A stretch of DNA of 64,000 bases from Cucumis sativus (GCF_000004075.3 NC_026655.2:3720001-3784000), one strand, 5' to 3'. Positions 1-13,285 are shown, counted from the first letter of the stretch. Numbers and translations: made by a program. The notes: generated by a model from the letters alone, not told the origin.

Positions 1-2834
1 CTAACCCAACCTCAAATTCGAGAGATTTCGTCAATAAAACAAGAAAATGAAATGGAGATGGCCTCTGAAGCAATTGCCACAACCTGAAGTCAAGAATTTT
101 TAGCTGAACCACCAGACTTTCCAATTCCTATCTTGGACTTTAGGCCACTCCAACAACTAGGAAAACCAAGTTGCACGTCATGGGTAAGCCTTTGATACAC
201 CCACCCAGGTTAGTATTTCAACATAAATAAGGAGAAGCATCAAACTAATCAAGAATTCAGAAGGGTATGTGTGCTAAATGCCAAAAACTAAAAAGATGGG
301 CATCTTTTTAGTCAAAAACAAGTCACAGTTTACAACTAATGATACAATACGAAGAAGATATAGTGATAAAATAATATAAGTATATAACATCAGGGTAGTT
401 GAGATATCAGAATGCTTGATGAAATGGGTTAGAAGAAAAGTTTGCATTCAAAAGTAAAGGTAAAGGGAAAGGCCTTCACCAAAATCCTTGTGCTCTGAGA
501 AGAATAGTTTCTGATTCTTAAGGAAAAATACCCATTTGGGATCTTCTTCACATGATCTTCAAAAGCGTTGACGATGGCTTTTCACTTCAGTTTTAGCAAT
601 GAAGAAGCTTCATAGCTTACTGAGATAGATAAAATGAAGATTTTGGTAAGATGATGGGTGTTCTGTCATTTCATCGCAATCCGTGAATATCCTTCAAAAA
701 GTAATACCCACCGAAAGAAAAATAAAGTTTCATCACTAAATTTCCCGTTGCCCTGCTGCCACCAACATTCATATAATTACAAATAAAACAAGAAATTTCC
801 ATTTCCTACCATTTTTTTTTTTTTTCACTTTCCACTGCTCCATAACTGAATCCCAATATCACATATAGTTAAGGAATATGGTTATCATTATCCCGACCAC
901 TTCTGAACATATAATATTCGATAGCGACTAACAATTCTGTAATTATGTCATTCATTATACTATATTGAAAAAAAAAACATTTTTTTATCGTTACAAAATT
1001 CGTCATCCATGTTCTTGACTTGTTCTTTAGTTTTCATTTTCATTTTTAGTTGAATAGAATTGGGTTGTTCTTCAAGCTCTTAAAAATTCTAGCTTTTGTT
1101 GATTAAATGATTAATACAAAAATTCCAAGGTAGAAAGATATGAACTTTTAACACAATTAATCAATATTGCATCTCAATCGGAATCATGTTCACAAAAATA
1201 AGAGATGCAATTATTAAAGGTATTGTCTCTAAAAAAAAAAGATTTTTCTTGATGAGTTGTAATTGTAAAAGAGGGTAGAGACAAAGGAAAGAAAGTGGGG
1301 TTGGGATTTTTTCCATTTTATAGAAAAAGAATGTGAAGAAGTGTATTAAATAGTTAGAAGAAGCTTATAAAATTGAGTATTAGATTTATCTCCAAGAAAA
1401 GAAATGAAAGAGTTGAGTGTTAGATAGAAATAGAATATTACTTTCAATTTTCTATTTCCCCTTTTGGTTGTGTCAAATGTAATTTAGTTTTAGAAAGCTT
1501 AATTAATGGTCAAACTTTATTATGTATTCATAGCAATCACAACCAATGCATCAATGCACTAGCTAAAATGTTACATTTACTATTACAACATATGTACATG
1601 AAATCATATTAACAAATCTATTCCATCTTAGTATTCATTTGCCCATCGCCGTATCTCTACGTTTGGAATTAAAAGAAAAAAGAAATTGAAATCTCTTTTT
1701 AGAAAGTCATTATACACATGACCTTGAGAAATTGTTAGATGTTTATTGTTCATGCAATAAACCATTATTGCAACCATACACGTACATATCATGGAATCTT
1801 AGAAGTGTAACATGTCAAAAGAATGGTATTTTGTCACATACTATATATATGTGTTGTTGTTAATATGTGACCAGCTCATTGTTGTCTTTATCCAATGAAA
1901 CTTTGCTCTTCAAACTTCACTCTATGTTAATGGGATTTGAATATAATTTTTATAGCTAAGACTTCAAGTCGTCTGTTTTTGAATTTAATAAGAATTATTT
2001 GAGAACTATTTAATTTTCTAATGATTTTCATCTCAGAGTCATTTGAATTTGAATTTATAGTCTGCTAAAAAAAACAAAATTTTAAAAACTTTCACCTTTT
2101 AGTTTGCATGTAATATCTATATTTCCATTGCCATGTGATAATGAGATAGAATCTGCCTATTCAAGTGTGTTTTATCATCGACGGTAATCATGAAATTCAG
2201 TGATAGCACTCGAACACTCAATTAAAACAAAGTTATTGAGAAACATAAAAGAATAAACAAAAGCTAAAAAAAGAGAGAAAAAAAAAAATACAGAAGAGGA
2301 TACCTCAACTATGAGGAGAAGTTTCCAATCCAAAAGAATGGAAATTGCTTTTCTTGAATATCCTCGACAGCATTCCCTCTGTGAGGAACAAGGAATAACT
2401 ACAAGTTTAGCTTTAGAAAGAGGATATTCTTTCAATCTCTAATGTCTCCTTCCCCAAACTTGGCTGACTGCTTTTGGGATCATGAAACAAAGAACTTCAA
2501 GAAGATGGCTTTTTGTTTTTGCTCAGATGGGTTTTCAAGGGAGAATGACTGGCATGTTCAAAACAGCCACTTACTTCTCAATTAAGTCTCATTATCAAAT
2601 TACTATTTGTGTTTTATGTGTGGGGAAGATGAAGAAGAAGAAAATCCCTTGCTTCATAATGGAGTTGTGTGCAAACAAGGCATTTCCTTTGCTTCACAAC
2701 TCCCCTGTGTAAAGATAGAGATACTGATCCATATAAACTTCAGAAACTGTTGCAGAAAATTGAAAGATATCAAAACCAAACACTGTTCATTGTGAGCCCT
2801 TGTTCAGAAAATTATAAGCTAGAGATTTCGTCAT
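1..2834. other. Intergenic region upstream of remorin gene
   Basis: No coding exon with plant-like codon use or coherent splice signals was found on either strand. The stretch is AT-rich with several homopolymer runs (for example around 810-825 and 967-985). Short open frames at 2175-2435 and 2482-2795 run over one another and match no family I know. The last few hundred bases should hold the remorin promoter and leader, but I see no TATA box I would stand behind. Confidence 0.5.
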
Positions 2835-4386
2835 ATGGAAACTTTGACTAGTCAAAGAAGGTATAGTTTTTCTCTCTATTCCTATAACGCACTTTGAACA
2901 TTTGATGTTTCTTCATCAGTTTTTCATCCAGTTCATCATTTACAGCTCAAAAAGTATTAAAAGGTAAAAGATAAAAGAAGATTAAAATGACATGACTATA
3001 GTTGAAACAGAAAAGTAACCAAATTAGATCAAGAGTCATGAAGCTTAGGTTCTGTCCTCTTTTATTTGAATATTGAAAGTAATATGATCTTTGACTGCCT
3101 TGTAGAGTGAGTTTTTCTGATTCAGGACAACAAAAAAGGGATCCTACTGTCAAACCTAGTGACGGAATTCCACAGAAAAAAACATCTTTCAAAAAGGGTA
3201 CTGATATGATATTTTCCCTGCACCAAATTTAATCATTTGACAAACATAATGGAAAGCTTCCTCAGCAAACTACTGCTATAACTTTAAAGCATTTTCAGTT
3301 TTCATCCATGTGATTGTAGTGCAAAAAACTTATTACTCCCCTCAACTTTCCAGATAAAAAGGAGTCTAAGACGTTACAATGGTATTTTTCAAACCAAACG
3401 AATGAGGATTATGATTCAAAGGATATAGAGTTTGCAACTGCAGTTGCATCAGCTGCATTAGCAATTCGCTCTCAAGAAGAAACAGATTTACAATATCAGA
3501 AAAAAAAGAGAGAAAGCGTGGAAGCCTCAATAACAAAGGTTAAAAGTAGAAAAGATGGCACAGCTGCACTTGCTCCCAGCATGACAAGGAGATTATCCAA
3601 AAAGGAAACACAAACAACCAATCCTGGTAAATTCAAGTAGAGCTTAGAAATTTCTTATAACAACTTCTTCTCACAAAAAATATCATGTTCATGTTCACTA
3701 CACTAGGTCAATCTTCAATAAAGAAGCCAATGGGGCAGGAAAAGAGGGAATCAGTGACTGGAATTCCTAAACCTCCGGCACAGCCTAGACGAAGCCTCGT
3801 ACCAACTAGAGCAGATGTGTGGGAGAGAAATAAGATGGAGAAGATTAGTAAAAGGTATATACTAAATACCAAGTGCTTTATCAGTTCAATATTCTGTTTG
3901 CTGCTGCATCCATCAATCTTCAGAAGTTGACCTCAGTTGCAGGTTCTCTAGTTCATGAAGCTCATGCACTAGATTTCTCACCTAAAATTTGCTTATCTAG
4001 ATCTTTTCATTGAGAATCTCATATTTCAGGTATCTGAAGATAAAAGCTTCAATTCTTGCCTGGGAAAATGAGAAAAAAATGCATGCAAAACATCATATGG
4101 AAAAGAAAAAGGTATGTCCACACTTTCCCACACCTTTTGAATGTTCTCTTTTAAGGTCTATTAAAAAAAAATTATGTTAATGAAGGCTGAACTGGAGCGC
4201 AAAAAGGCATTGTTCCAGCAATATTACCAGGAAAACATTGCACGAATCGACCAGATTGCGGGGGGAGCAAGGGCACAGCTGGAAGAGAAGAGAAAAAGGG
4301 AAGAGAAAAAAGCAAGAGAAACAGCCAACAGAATCAGATCAACTGGACGACTTCCTGTGACGTGTTTCTGCTTCCAGTGTTACTAA
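2835..4386 (+). CDS. Remorin family protein (7 exons, 277 aa)
   Basis: Remorins are plant-specific proteins that coat the inner face of the plasma membrane and organise nanodomains in signalling and infection. Exons are 2835-2860, 2932-2963, 3126-3197, 3354-3626, 3707-3854, 4030-4111 and 4186-4386; every junction is GT..AG, phases match, and the 834 coding bases give 277 residues. The start METLTSQR was chosen because this 26-base exon joins in phase to the next ones. The middle carries DIEFATAVASAALAIRS, a helix seen in related remorins. The C-terminal remorin domain spans about residues 170-270, with AWENEKK followed by a heptad-like, lysine- and glutamate-rich coiled coil ending ANRIRSTGRLP. 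The tail CFCFQCY is cysteine- and aromatic-rich, as expected for the S-acylated membrane anchor of remorins. The small first exons are the least certain part; an alternative acceptor at 2919 also stays in frame. Confidence 0.88.
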
Positions 4387-4835
4387 GAATGAGATTTGGT
4401 CTTGCGAACACAGAAACATGAAATCATGCAACTCCTATTTACTTACATTTCATCTAACCAGTTCTAATCCAAAATCAATATCAAGTCATTGTGGTGTGGT
4501 GTAAACTGTATCATTTGCTTCTTTCTTTGTGGCCACAAACACTCGAAGAATGATATATCTCATTGCATGTACATAGATAAGCACAGCTTTAATCTTCTAC
4601 AAATTTTACATGGAACAAATGAACCAAACACTTCAAACAATAATCATGCATAAAATAATGGAAGAAAAAATATACAAGTACAGAGTTTTTAACATATTTA
4701 TTATTTATGCTTTTCTCCATCTATACCCTCTATGTGTTACAGATTCTAACACAATTCACCCTTTCTGAGATGGGTTTAGCTTCAACCGCGCTAGATGACA
4801 ATCTATCTCTTTTTTTTTTTTGTTTTGTTTTTATA

Positions 4836-4980
4836 TCCGTAAGTGTCCAGGCCAGCTTACGCACACCTCGACTAATCTCACAGGACACCCACCTGACTCT
4901 ACAACATTTAGGTGTTAAGGAAATCCGTGGATCAAACCTATGACCTCTAAGTTAGTTTTTGACCTTTTTAGCTCTAGGCC
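4836..4980. repeat. Dispersed SINE-like repeat copy
   Basis: The segment begins after a T-rich run and contains GTCCAGGCCAGCTTACGC followed by CACCTCGACTAATCTCAC. I recognise this pattern as a repeat scattered through dicot intergenic DNA. Two more decayed copies of the same core occur in this window, at 33693-33790 and about 27303-27345. The family name is not known to me; SINE-like is an inference from its small size and T-rich edge. Confidence 0.5.
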
Positions 4981-7740
4981 AACCATGATGGTTATCTATC
5001 TCATTTTTATTACAGCTTCCACTGTTTTGAAAGATTGGGGAGTCTCGTTTTACTAAATTTTCTTCCCCATGCTTCCAAATGTTCATACTTCACTCAAGTT
5101 TACAAAAATCTTAATGGCCTTTAACAAAGTTCATTGGCATTGATAATTCTAATTTGAGCCAAAGGAAAGATGCATGAATCATGATATGAGATCCTGGTTT
5201 GAATTTTCCCCACCATTATACATAAGTCTAAATTCTATTCATCCACAAGTGCAAACAATTATGCTCTAGGATTTATAATGCATTTAACTGTTGATCCAAC
5301 AGTACCAAAGAAGTCGAATATGCAAAATCCTACGAGAACGGAAAGTAATACAGGATTTTCAGCATTCACTTATTTATTTTTAAAAGTTACAGCAAGTTTT
5401 TGATTTCTAGTTGCAAATTATATGGGATGAATCATGGAAAGGATAATTGAATCAACAAAACTTGTGAAATTCTAGCCAAAAACCATAATAGATAGCTATG
5501 AGCAATCAAATTTTAGAAAGGAAAGCAGCAGATGATCAGGCAGAGTAGAATGATATCACAAAATATTTCAAAATTTTAAAAGAAAAAGTCTTCTTAGGAC
5601 ATGTTACTTTTCTTTCCCCAAGTATTTCTAAATATTTACAACCAAATTTCAAGATTCTTCCATGGTGAAAATAAATCAGAATCTGAGAAGAATAACACAT
5701 GGTGAGGTTTCTTAATGGGTGAACAAACCTGTCTGTTAGGATAGAGAAACCATACTGAAAATTGCAACTGAGGGACCCCAACTACAAGGCCAGCTTCAGT
5801 GAAATAGACATTAAACTATGTTTGTCTAATCCGTCATTCTTTCAGTAACAAATTTCACAATCTGCCACCATTTTTACCAACTGAAAGGTAATCCATGACG
5901 TCACATCTGATTTTTCCATGAATTGATCAGCAAATGTGAACCTCCGTACGCAGAAGTTAGAGAAAATCTAGTGGTCATATCTTAAATTATCATTTTTAAA
6001 TTTCTAACTAAAACAAATAAGCATGAAACTAGTCCACATAAACTCTTAAAAATGTTTTGAAGCCAAAACTGAATATCACACAAGATAAATGGGTACATTT
6101 CATTTTTGGTGAATATGCAAATATGTGTATAAGATACACCGAATTTGATTGGGGTTTGTTATATTAACTTCAAAACTCCCATCTAATCTATCATTTATGC
6201 TTCAAGGAATATTTCACTTACAAATATAGAATACATGTTCTTATGGTTTGGAAAACTCTTCAACAACTCTAAACGCATAAATGCTAGTACATTAATGCAT
6301 TCAGTGATATCACATGTTTGTATCCAATAATTTCCACTGTTGGATGATTTAACAATCTCCTATTGAGGGCTTTTTAGGCACTATATGTTTCACAGCAGTG
6401 CAGCTCATGCCATTAGTTAAAGAAAAACTCGATAGAGAAAAAATGATGACAATGACAACTTCTAAACAAAATTGGAAGAGACTCGAACCTGTGGTGTCAA
6501 GTTACAGCCTTTAGTCTATTTATTCACCTAACTTTATTAAATGCTCCCACCCTACTTTGCATTGGAATATGTAGATTCATTTCACATACAAAAAATCATC
6601 AAAGGATTGCCTACTTTGCGACGCTAGGGGAGAACTAAAGAAACCATTCTGCAACAAGTACGAAAGAATGGGGAATAACAAGGAACTTAAAATGATTGTT
6701 CTTAATCATTCCCTTTAAAGGGTACCTTGCAGAATAAATCGTAAAGAAAGTTTATTGCCAAAATTCAAGTGATCCAAAATGATGTTAGAGAAATGATTAA
6801 ATGAATCATGTTTCTTTTGTTATTTGTTTTCAGCTTCTCCTTTTTTAACAGAGGAATAAAAACATTTTCCTATATTCCTATGTATCTACACAATATAAAC
6901 AGAGAACATAATGATTGTTCAATGACTTAGAAAAGGACAAGTTTTGGTTGAAGCCTTTCATTTCACTGGAGTCTAGACGAATGGGATGCAATTGATTATT
7001 TCTACAAAGAAAAATAAAAGCTTCAATTTTGACATAAACATGGTCCCTTTATCAATCAGGTTTACGGTTCCATTGAACTTGAGGGGTTGATAAATCAAAT
7101 AGGCTTTGGACCCTCATAAAAGACTTGCATGGCTACCATTGGATAAGTACAAAACTGACAATTGTATTATTAAATATATAATGTGGACATGATTTGAAGG
7201 AGTTTGTACGACTCCTACTATTGTGATAATGATTTGAAGTAAATTCCTATGCTATCCAATTAATTCCACTTCCTATACTCACACCCACCAGAAATGAAAA
7301 CTTCTCTTTCCATCATTCTATTCTTCTACCCACTTTATGAATCATAAATTACTCTATTTACAGATTGCAATATGTTTGTTTCAAGTTAAAAATTAGAAAC
7401 AGATGCATACAGTTACTTAAATTGTTCATCTCCTCCATCTTATGGTATTCCTTTGAAGAGGCTCCTTCACTTCTTCTTTTTTACACAGGTAGTGAATTTG
7501 ACTAGTGTGTAATGAAGGAAAAAGAGAAAAGCTTAACAAAATAAAAAAGAAAGAAATATTACCACACTCAGCAATGAGGTGTCTCAAGTTTCTGGTTGCT
7601 GCCACAAGTAAAAGAGTTGTTGTAAAACCTCGTGTTCAGTGGCTAATATTAACACAAGAAATGGACCAGGTGACAAGGATATAACAGAGTGTCCAAAGTT
7701 GAACCCTAAATCTCCTGTTCCATTTGTTTATGTGTTGCTT

Positions 7741-7775
7741 GAGAGTGGAGAGAGAGAAAGAGAGAGAGAGAGCCT
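7741..7775. repeat. GA-rich microsatellite in PIF7 leader
   Basis: A run of GA dinucleotides with a few interruptions ends three bases before the PIF7 start codon. It therefore forms the last part of the 5' leader. Such GA/CT tracts are common in plant leaders and promoters and can bind GAGA-type factors. Confidence 0.8.
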
Positions 7776-7777
7776 AC

Positions 7778-10700
7778 ATGAGTCATTGTGTAGTTCCAAA
7801 ATGGAATCTGAGCCACGAAAGACAAGTGCAAGTCGAAGAAGAGGAAGAAAAGAGATCTTTTCACGTGCCTGCTGAGAAGAATCAACACAGTACCACCACT
7901 AAACCTCTTGTCCCATTCTACCAGCAAATGTAAATTATCGCTTTTGTTTCTACAAATTTCAATTCCTTCATGGAAAGTTTTGAATAATTTCTGATGCAAA
8001 ATAAGGAGGAAAAAAAAATAATGCTCTGGCTGGCTTTATCAAATTTCCTCTTGTTGATTGTTACTTCTTGATGACAGCTTCTTCTGCTCTGCTTTAATAT
8101 TCATCCATTTGCAAACAAAAAGTTGCTTTTTTCCTCTTCCCCTCTGAAGTTTTTTTCCTTTTTATGTACGGTTCTTATCCATTTCAACCCCTATTCTCTG
8201 ATGCCAAGGACATTCTTGTTCTTTTTGTCAGTTTTTCCTTTTCAAGTTCAGGCTCAAAATACTGCCTTTCTACTAATAATTTCTTTTGATTCTTTTCCCC
8301 TCATTATTATTGAATAATTTTGCTGTACAAAACTCAGTTCCCTTTTCCTTTTCCTTTTTTTGTTGAAAGGTTAGAAAACCCTTTTTCTTCCTAAAAATCC
8401 ATGAAAGTTGTACTATTTTCACTTAAAAACATATCTTAAGCACACCCATTTGGTATTCTTACTTACTCTCTTCTTGAACATTCATACAAGTTGCTATCTA
8501 CACGAACCCAAGTTACAAAGCTGGATTTTTTTTTTTATATATTATTTATGTCTTATTCAGGGCAAAGCAAGGAATTACAGAACTAACCTGGCAAAATGGG
8601 CAACTCGCTCTGCATGGGATTGATGGGCTACAGCCAACAATCCCACCAAAGCCCACATGGAACCGAGCCAATGACACGTTGGAGTCCGTAGTCAATCAAG
8701 CTAAACTCCAAACTCAAGGCCCAAACTTGATCCAGCAAGGCGAGCCAGTGGTTCATACTGGCCGCACCCTCGCACCCTCTGGCGCGAATGGGAAATGGGT
8801 TGAGAGGGGGAACAACCAAGAACCGACGGCGAGAAAAAGAACACGATCAACTTCCGATTATGGTGGGAAAAATGTCAGCACAAGCAACAACAATAACAAC
8901 AACAACAGCAATACTATGCAAGTCGACCACGGTGATCACAGTGTGTGTGGAAGTGCGAGTGCAGCGTTTTGTAGGGATAATGAGACTACTTTGATGACAT
9001 GGGCTTCCTTCGATTCCCCCCGAAGCTTGAAAACTAAATCCATCGATGAAGATTCTGCTTGTCATGTTGAATCGGTAATCTTTAGTTTTGTTGTAATAGT
9101 TTTTCTTCATTCGAAGAGTTCTCAATGATTGATTTTAACATTTATGTTCAGTACAATCTTCATTAGTTGGATGAAATGTGGTGCAAAATGATGTCTAGAG
9201 ATTTTCTATTTTCAATTTGTTTAGTTCAATTGAGCAAGTGATTTAAACCATAAGTTTGTAGTTATTAATTGAGTTATGCTAAACAATATTTGCCGAGATT
9301 TCCAAAATTACAATATTTTAATATTTACGATGAATTAAAGTTTACGAAAGATTATATGATTTGGAAAAGATTATCTACAATCTCATTCTTTGTCCTGGAC
9401 AAGATCCTTCCGAGAAACCCCAAAAAATAAAAAAATAAAAAAATCGATAGGTTGAGTGTACGATGTAAAAGTAAAAGTTAAATTTGTAGTTGAATCTTGG
9501 ATTGATCTCAGCCGAAAAGGACCCAAGAAAATTATTCAACAAATTCTTTTAAGAAGCTAGTTTTGAAAGATGAAAACTATATTGCACAGTCAAGCTACCA
9601 ACTGGAATGTTCTTTGTTTCGGAAAAAATATGATGATTTGTATCTTTGAGGATGTACAAAACAGTGGCCATCTCCATAAGCCTTGCCACTGGATTAGTTA
9701 TAATTTTACAATTACGTTTTTGTCTGTTTCTAGCCTTATGATTTTCAGAAGTCAAGGTAACTTGTAAGAATAGTCATTGAGTTGTGTTTTTAACTCTACT
9801 GTTATACTTGATAAGTGGCAAGGTAGAAAAAGAGTGTAAAATGGCATGTACTAATACTAAATTTACATGGTTCAGGAAAATCAAGAGGAAGAACAAGATA
9901 CAAAGCGTGTAGCGAATCGTTCTCATTCAGCTAGACGAAGTCGAGCTGCTGCTATACATAATCAATCAGAACGGGTAACAATCTGGTCTCTAAAACATGG
10001 TCGTTATTTGAAAGTCTGCAGTATTCTTGAAAAGTTTTATTGTGGAAGTGGTAGTATTTAAGAGAACTACATTATAAAATCCATGCTCTATATTATTTGC
10101 ATAGAGGAGGAGAGACAGAATTAATGAGAAGATGAAAGCCCTGCAGAAGTTGGTGCCAAATGCAAGCAAGGTATGCATGAATATCTTCTTTTTGACATTC
10201 ATCAATATAAAAACTCAAGATTCTCCGTGTAGAAGCCGTTTAAATACTACTTGATATGAGATTGACTAGCTTAACCTAATAAGCATGGCCACTTTAGTCC
10301 AACACACATACATGACAATAATAATAAATTTTGAGGGTAAAATACATCAAAATAATTTTTTAAACATACAAGTGCATCAACTCATTTACTTTGAACTTTC
10401 TTTGGGTTGAAAATAATATATATCTTAATAAATGAGTCCTTATTGTGTTAGTGTTCTAGATTTTTGAAAAACAGTGTGTAGTTGTGTTCATGTTATGTCT
10501 CATATTTGTATCTGTTCTTTTTAAATCCTATCCATTTACCTGTTCTAAATTTTCAAATATTGATATCTTAAGACTCTTTGTGTTGTATGCAAGTTTCGAG
10601 TCTTTGCACCATAGAGGTTTTGTAGTGCTAATGTTGAACTCTATAACAATTGCTTAAGGCAGACTGATAAAGCTTCAATGTTGGATGAGGTAATTGAATA

Positions 10701-11264
10701 CTTAAAGCAGCTTCAAGCACAAGTTCAGTTCATGAGTGTGAGGAGTATGCAACAGATGATAATGCCTATAGGAATGCAGCAACAACTTCAAATGTCGCTC
10801 CTAGCTCGTATGGGCATGGGGGTTGGTCTAGGCATGGGAATGGGGATGCTTGACATGAGTGGTATGGCACGTTCAGCCCAGCAAACACTTCCTCCACTCA
10901 TCCATCCTACATCCGTTCCCACTACACCTCCTGCATTTGTTCCGCCACACTTCTTGTTACCCCCTTCAATTCCAAGGCAGGATCCAACACAAGCCAAGCC
11001 TGCCACCAATGGCTCTGTTGATCCATTTTGTGCCTTTCTAGCACAAGTATGGGACATTGGATTTTTATACCCTTCTTTGGTTCTTGTATTCTTCTTTATA
11101 TGTCATAATTTGTTCTTTTTTATTTATTTATTTGTTTTTTTTTTGTGCAGACCATGAATATGGATATTTACAACAAAATGGCAGCTTTCTATCGCCAACA
11201 AGTTAATCAGACAACAAATGCAATGAGCAGCCCAACACAATCAAACAATATGCAAGGAAGTTAA
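7778..11264 (+). CDS. PIF7: PIF7-type phytochrome-interacting bHLH transcription factor (6 exons, 442 aa)
   Basis: PIFs bind G-box promoters and drive shade- and temperature-induced growth; active phytochrome B restrains them. Exons are 7778-7929, 8561-9074, 9876-9974, 10105-10170, 10663-11046 and 11151-11264, with matching phases and 1329 coding bases. The start MSHCVVPKWNL resembles PIF7/UNE10-class N-termini. Exon 2 opens with ITELTWQNGQLALHG, the active-phytochrome-B binding (APB) motif. The bHLH is split over exons 3-5: basic region AAAIHNQSERRRRDRIN with the H-E-R residues that contact a G-box, then MKALQKLVPNASKTDKASML and DEVIEYLKQLQAQVQFM. A methionine- and glycine-rich stretch and the tail MNMDIYNKMAAFYRQQ match PIF7. 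The neighbouring remorin gene also fits the Arabidopsis PIF7 locus, which favours PIF7 over UNE10/PIF8. A (GA)n tract lies directly before the start codon. Confidence 0.9.
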
Positions 11265-13285
11265 TGCTTTTGCTAAAGGAACTCAAAGATTGGATAAGAA
11301 CAGGAGCACTCGCACTCAACTTTATTTGTTGATAAGTTCTATGTTTAGTTGACAAGGACTGAACTTTGAAAATATCTGTATTTCATGATTTATTACGAGG
11401 AATTATTGGTATTGGATTATGTAAAAACATGATCTTGCATTATTAAATATTAAATTTCTCATGGTGTATTCATGTTTGAAATGAAAAGAGAAGTGATGCC
11501 AAGATTTTTCTATTGTTTTTTCTTTCTCTTGATCGTTATTTAAGGAACAATCATCGTTATCAGATCACTTCTCAACTTAATTTAGCAAATTGAAAGAATC
11601 TTCTAACCGATCTAAAGAGTATCTTAGTTGGTTGCCTAACACAAAAATCATTATAGAACATAGAGATGTCTTGAGCTACACACATACTGACTTCTATTAC
11701 AAAAATTATTGGATAATATGAGAGTATTTTCCATAGTTATGTTATTTTCATCCTGTTGTTTCTTAGAGAGAATGAATATATTGTACTTACATATAAATAA
11801 CGAACAGCAGTACCTAAACCAATTAAATAACAAAACTATCAACCTGTTTATCCTAAAGAAAGAATTGTCCTTGGTTTTGTTTGTTTATCAACGTCAAAGG
11901 CATACATAATGTTATGCACATGGTCCATTCCATTCAGTGACAAACCCCTCTGACTTCTCCAAATTAGAATTTTCATTTACTTCTCACATCCCTGTCCTTT
12001 TCAACTAGTTATACCAATCTCTATCCAAATGAATATGATTGGTTTTGACTTTGTCCCCTCTATTAAATACAATAAATAGTTATGAGAGTAAATAAAATTA
12101 TATTGCAACAGTTAGAATATGTATATTAATTTGTTTTCCAACAAATTCTTCACTTGACTTTGACCCATAGCTGCAAGAGGTTGTGATTATGATTTGCTAT
12201 GTTTAATACCCAAAGGACCACAGAAAAGGAGACCCCTTTTAGATATGGTAATGTAAAAGTAAAACTATGATGATCAAAATGAAAAAAAAAAGCTTAATTG
12301 AATTTATTGTATAGGAACAAGTCTATGGAAATGAGATCCCATTATGTGGACTGTGGACAAGCTTTTCTTCTGTCTTATAGGTTTGAGACTAAGAATGGGA
12401 TATTGTGTAATTGTTGATAGGCTAATGAGATGTCAGTGAAGGAAATGAAGGTCGTGGTGTTGGATTGAAGTCTGGAACTTCCCTATTCCTTTCAAGCAGC
12501 AACGTTTCCATCAAAATCTTGGGGAGAGGATGAAAATGGATGGAGTCTGATTTGATAAATGCAAACAGATTCAAAAAAATAACCCGACCAATCCGGATTA
12601 TCCAATCCATGGGTTGAGTTAGAAAAGTGGAAGAAAAAAAATACTTGGGTTGGGTCTCACGTTGTGCAAATAATGGTGAATTGACCAAATCCAACCAACC
12701 CGATTATGTATATAATACATAAATAAAAAAACCCTAACATATGTCATGTAGTCATTGTTTCAAATCTATGCAAGTAATCGTAGAATTATTTCTAAAAGGG
12801 TTTCAAATTTAAACAATTGTATCCACGAGTTCTTATTAAACTATAGAAAAAATGCTTGAAATTTAAACTATTCTTTCTTGACCGGTAAACGAGTGAAAAT
12901 TTGAAAAACAATATAATTTAAAAAAACTAACTCTACAATCCAACATGGCCTAATCCAATTTTTTTGAATTGGGTTGATCGTTACATATCGGTTCAATTTT
13001 ATACAACTGGATTAGTTTAGATTAGTATATATTTTTTTCCCCAACCCGATTTATGTACACTCTAAACAGATTTGTCGATTGAATTTAATTCTTATTTATG
13101 TAATTTTGGTAAGAAAGGATAGGTTAAATAAATAGTGGATTTTGTACATAGGTAATGAATGAACTATACATGTACATGTAATGTACATTCTCATATATTA
13201 TAATTGATATACATAATAGTATACATCCATATATATATAGTATTATGTACATTACAATCTCTATCCCTAAGCTCTTCCTCCACAC
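11265..13285. other. Intergenic region between PIF7 and ISD11 genes
   Basis: The region contains the PIF7 3' end, then AT-rich DNA. Between about 12565 and 13065 short motifs such as AACCCGACC, GGGTTGGGTC and CCAACCCGA recur in both orientations, which suggests a decayed transposable element, though I could not fix its ends. From 13150 to 13250 the DNA is made of short TGTACAT-type palindromes and TATATA runs just upstream of the ISD11 gene; this is the likely core promoter area. Confidence 0.45.
12565..13065. repeat. Possible decayed transposable element with AACCCGA motifs
   Basis: Copies of AACCCGA or its complement occur near 12580, 12650, 12700 and 13042, in both orientations and separated by A/T-rich DNA. 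Repeats with this motif bias are common in some dicot genomes. No terminal repeats or target-site duplication could be defined by eye, so the call is tentative. Confidence 0.3.

Larger units (their letters stand above)
4387..7777. other. Intergenic region between remorin and PIF7 genes
   Basis: This 3.4-kb AT-rich stretch has no convincing exon. It holds the remorin 3' end, a dispersed-repeat copy near 4836-4980 (listed separately), and the PIF7 promoter and leader. A purine-rich GA tract at 7744-7772 lies immediately before the PIF7 start codon. The open frame at 5536-5781 on the minus strand shows no family resemblance and I treat it as chance. Confidence 0.5.

Noticed and set aside
2442..2585. 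Open frame starting MSPSPNLADCFW on + upstream of the remorin gene
   Set aside because: It stops at 2583-2585 and cannot be joined in phase to the remorin exons, whereas the ATG at 2835 joins perfectly. It is probably leader or chance.
7706..7999. 97-codon frame on - across PIF7 exon 1
   Set aside because: It is the reverse shadow of the PIF7 first exon and its GA tract, with no family resemblance.
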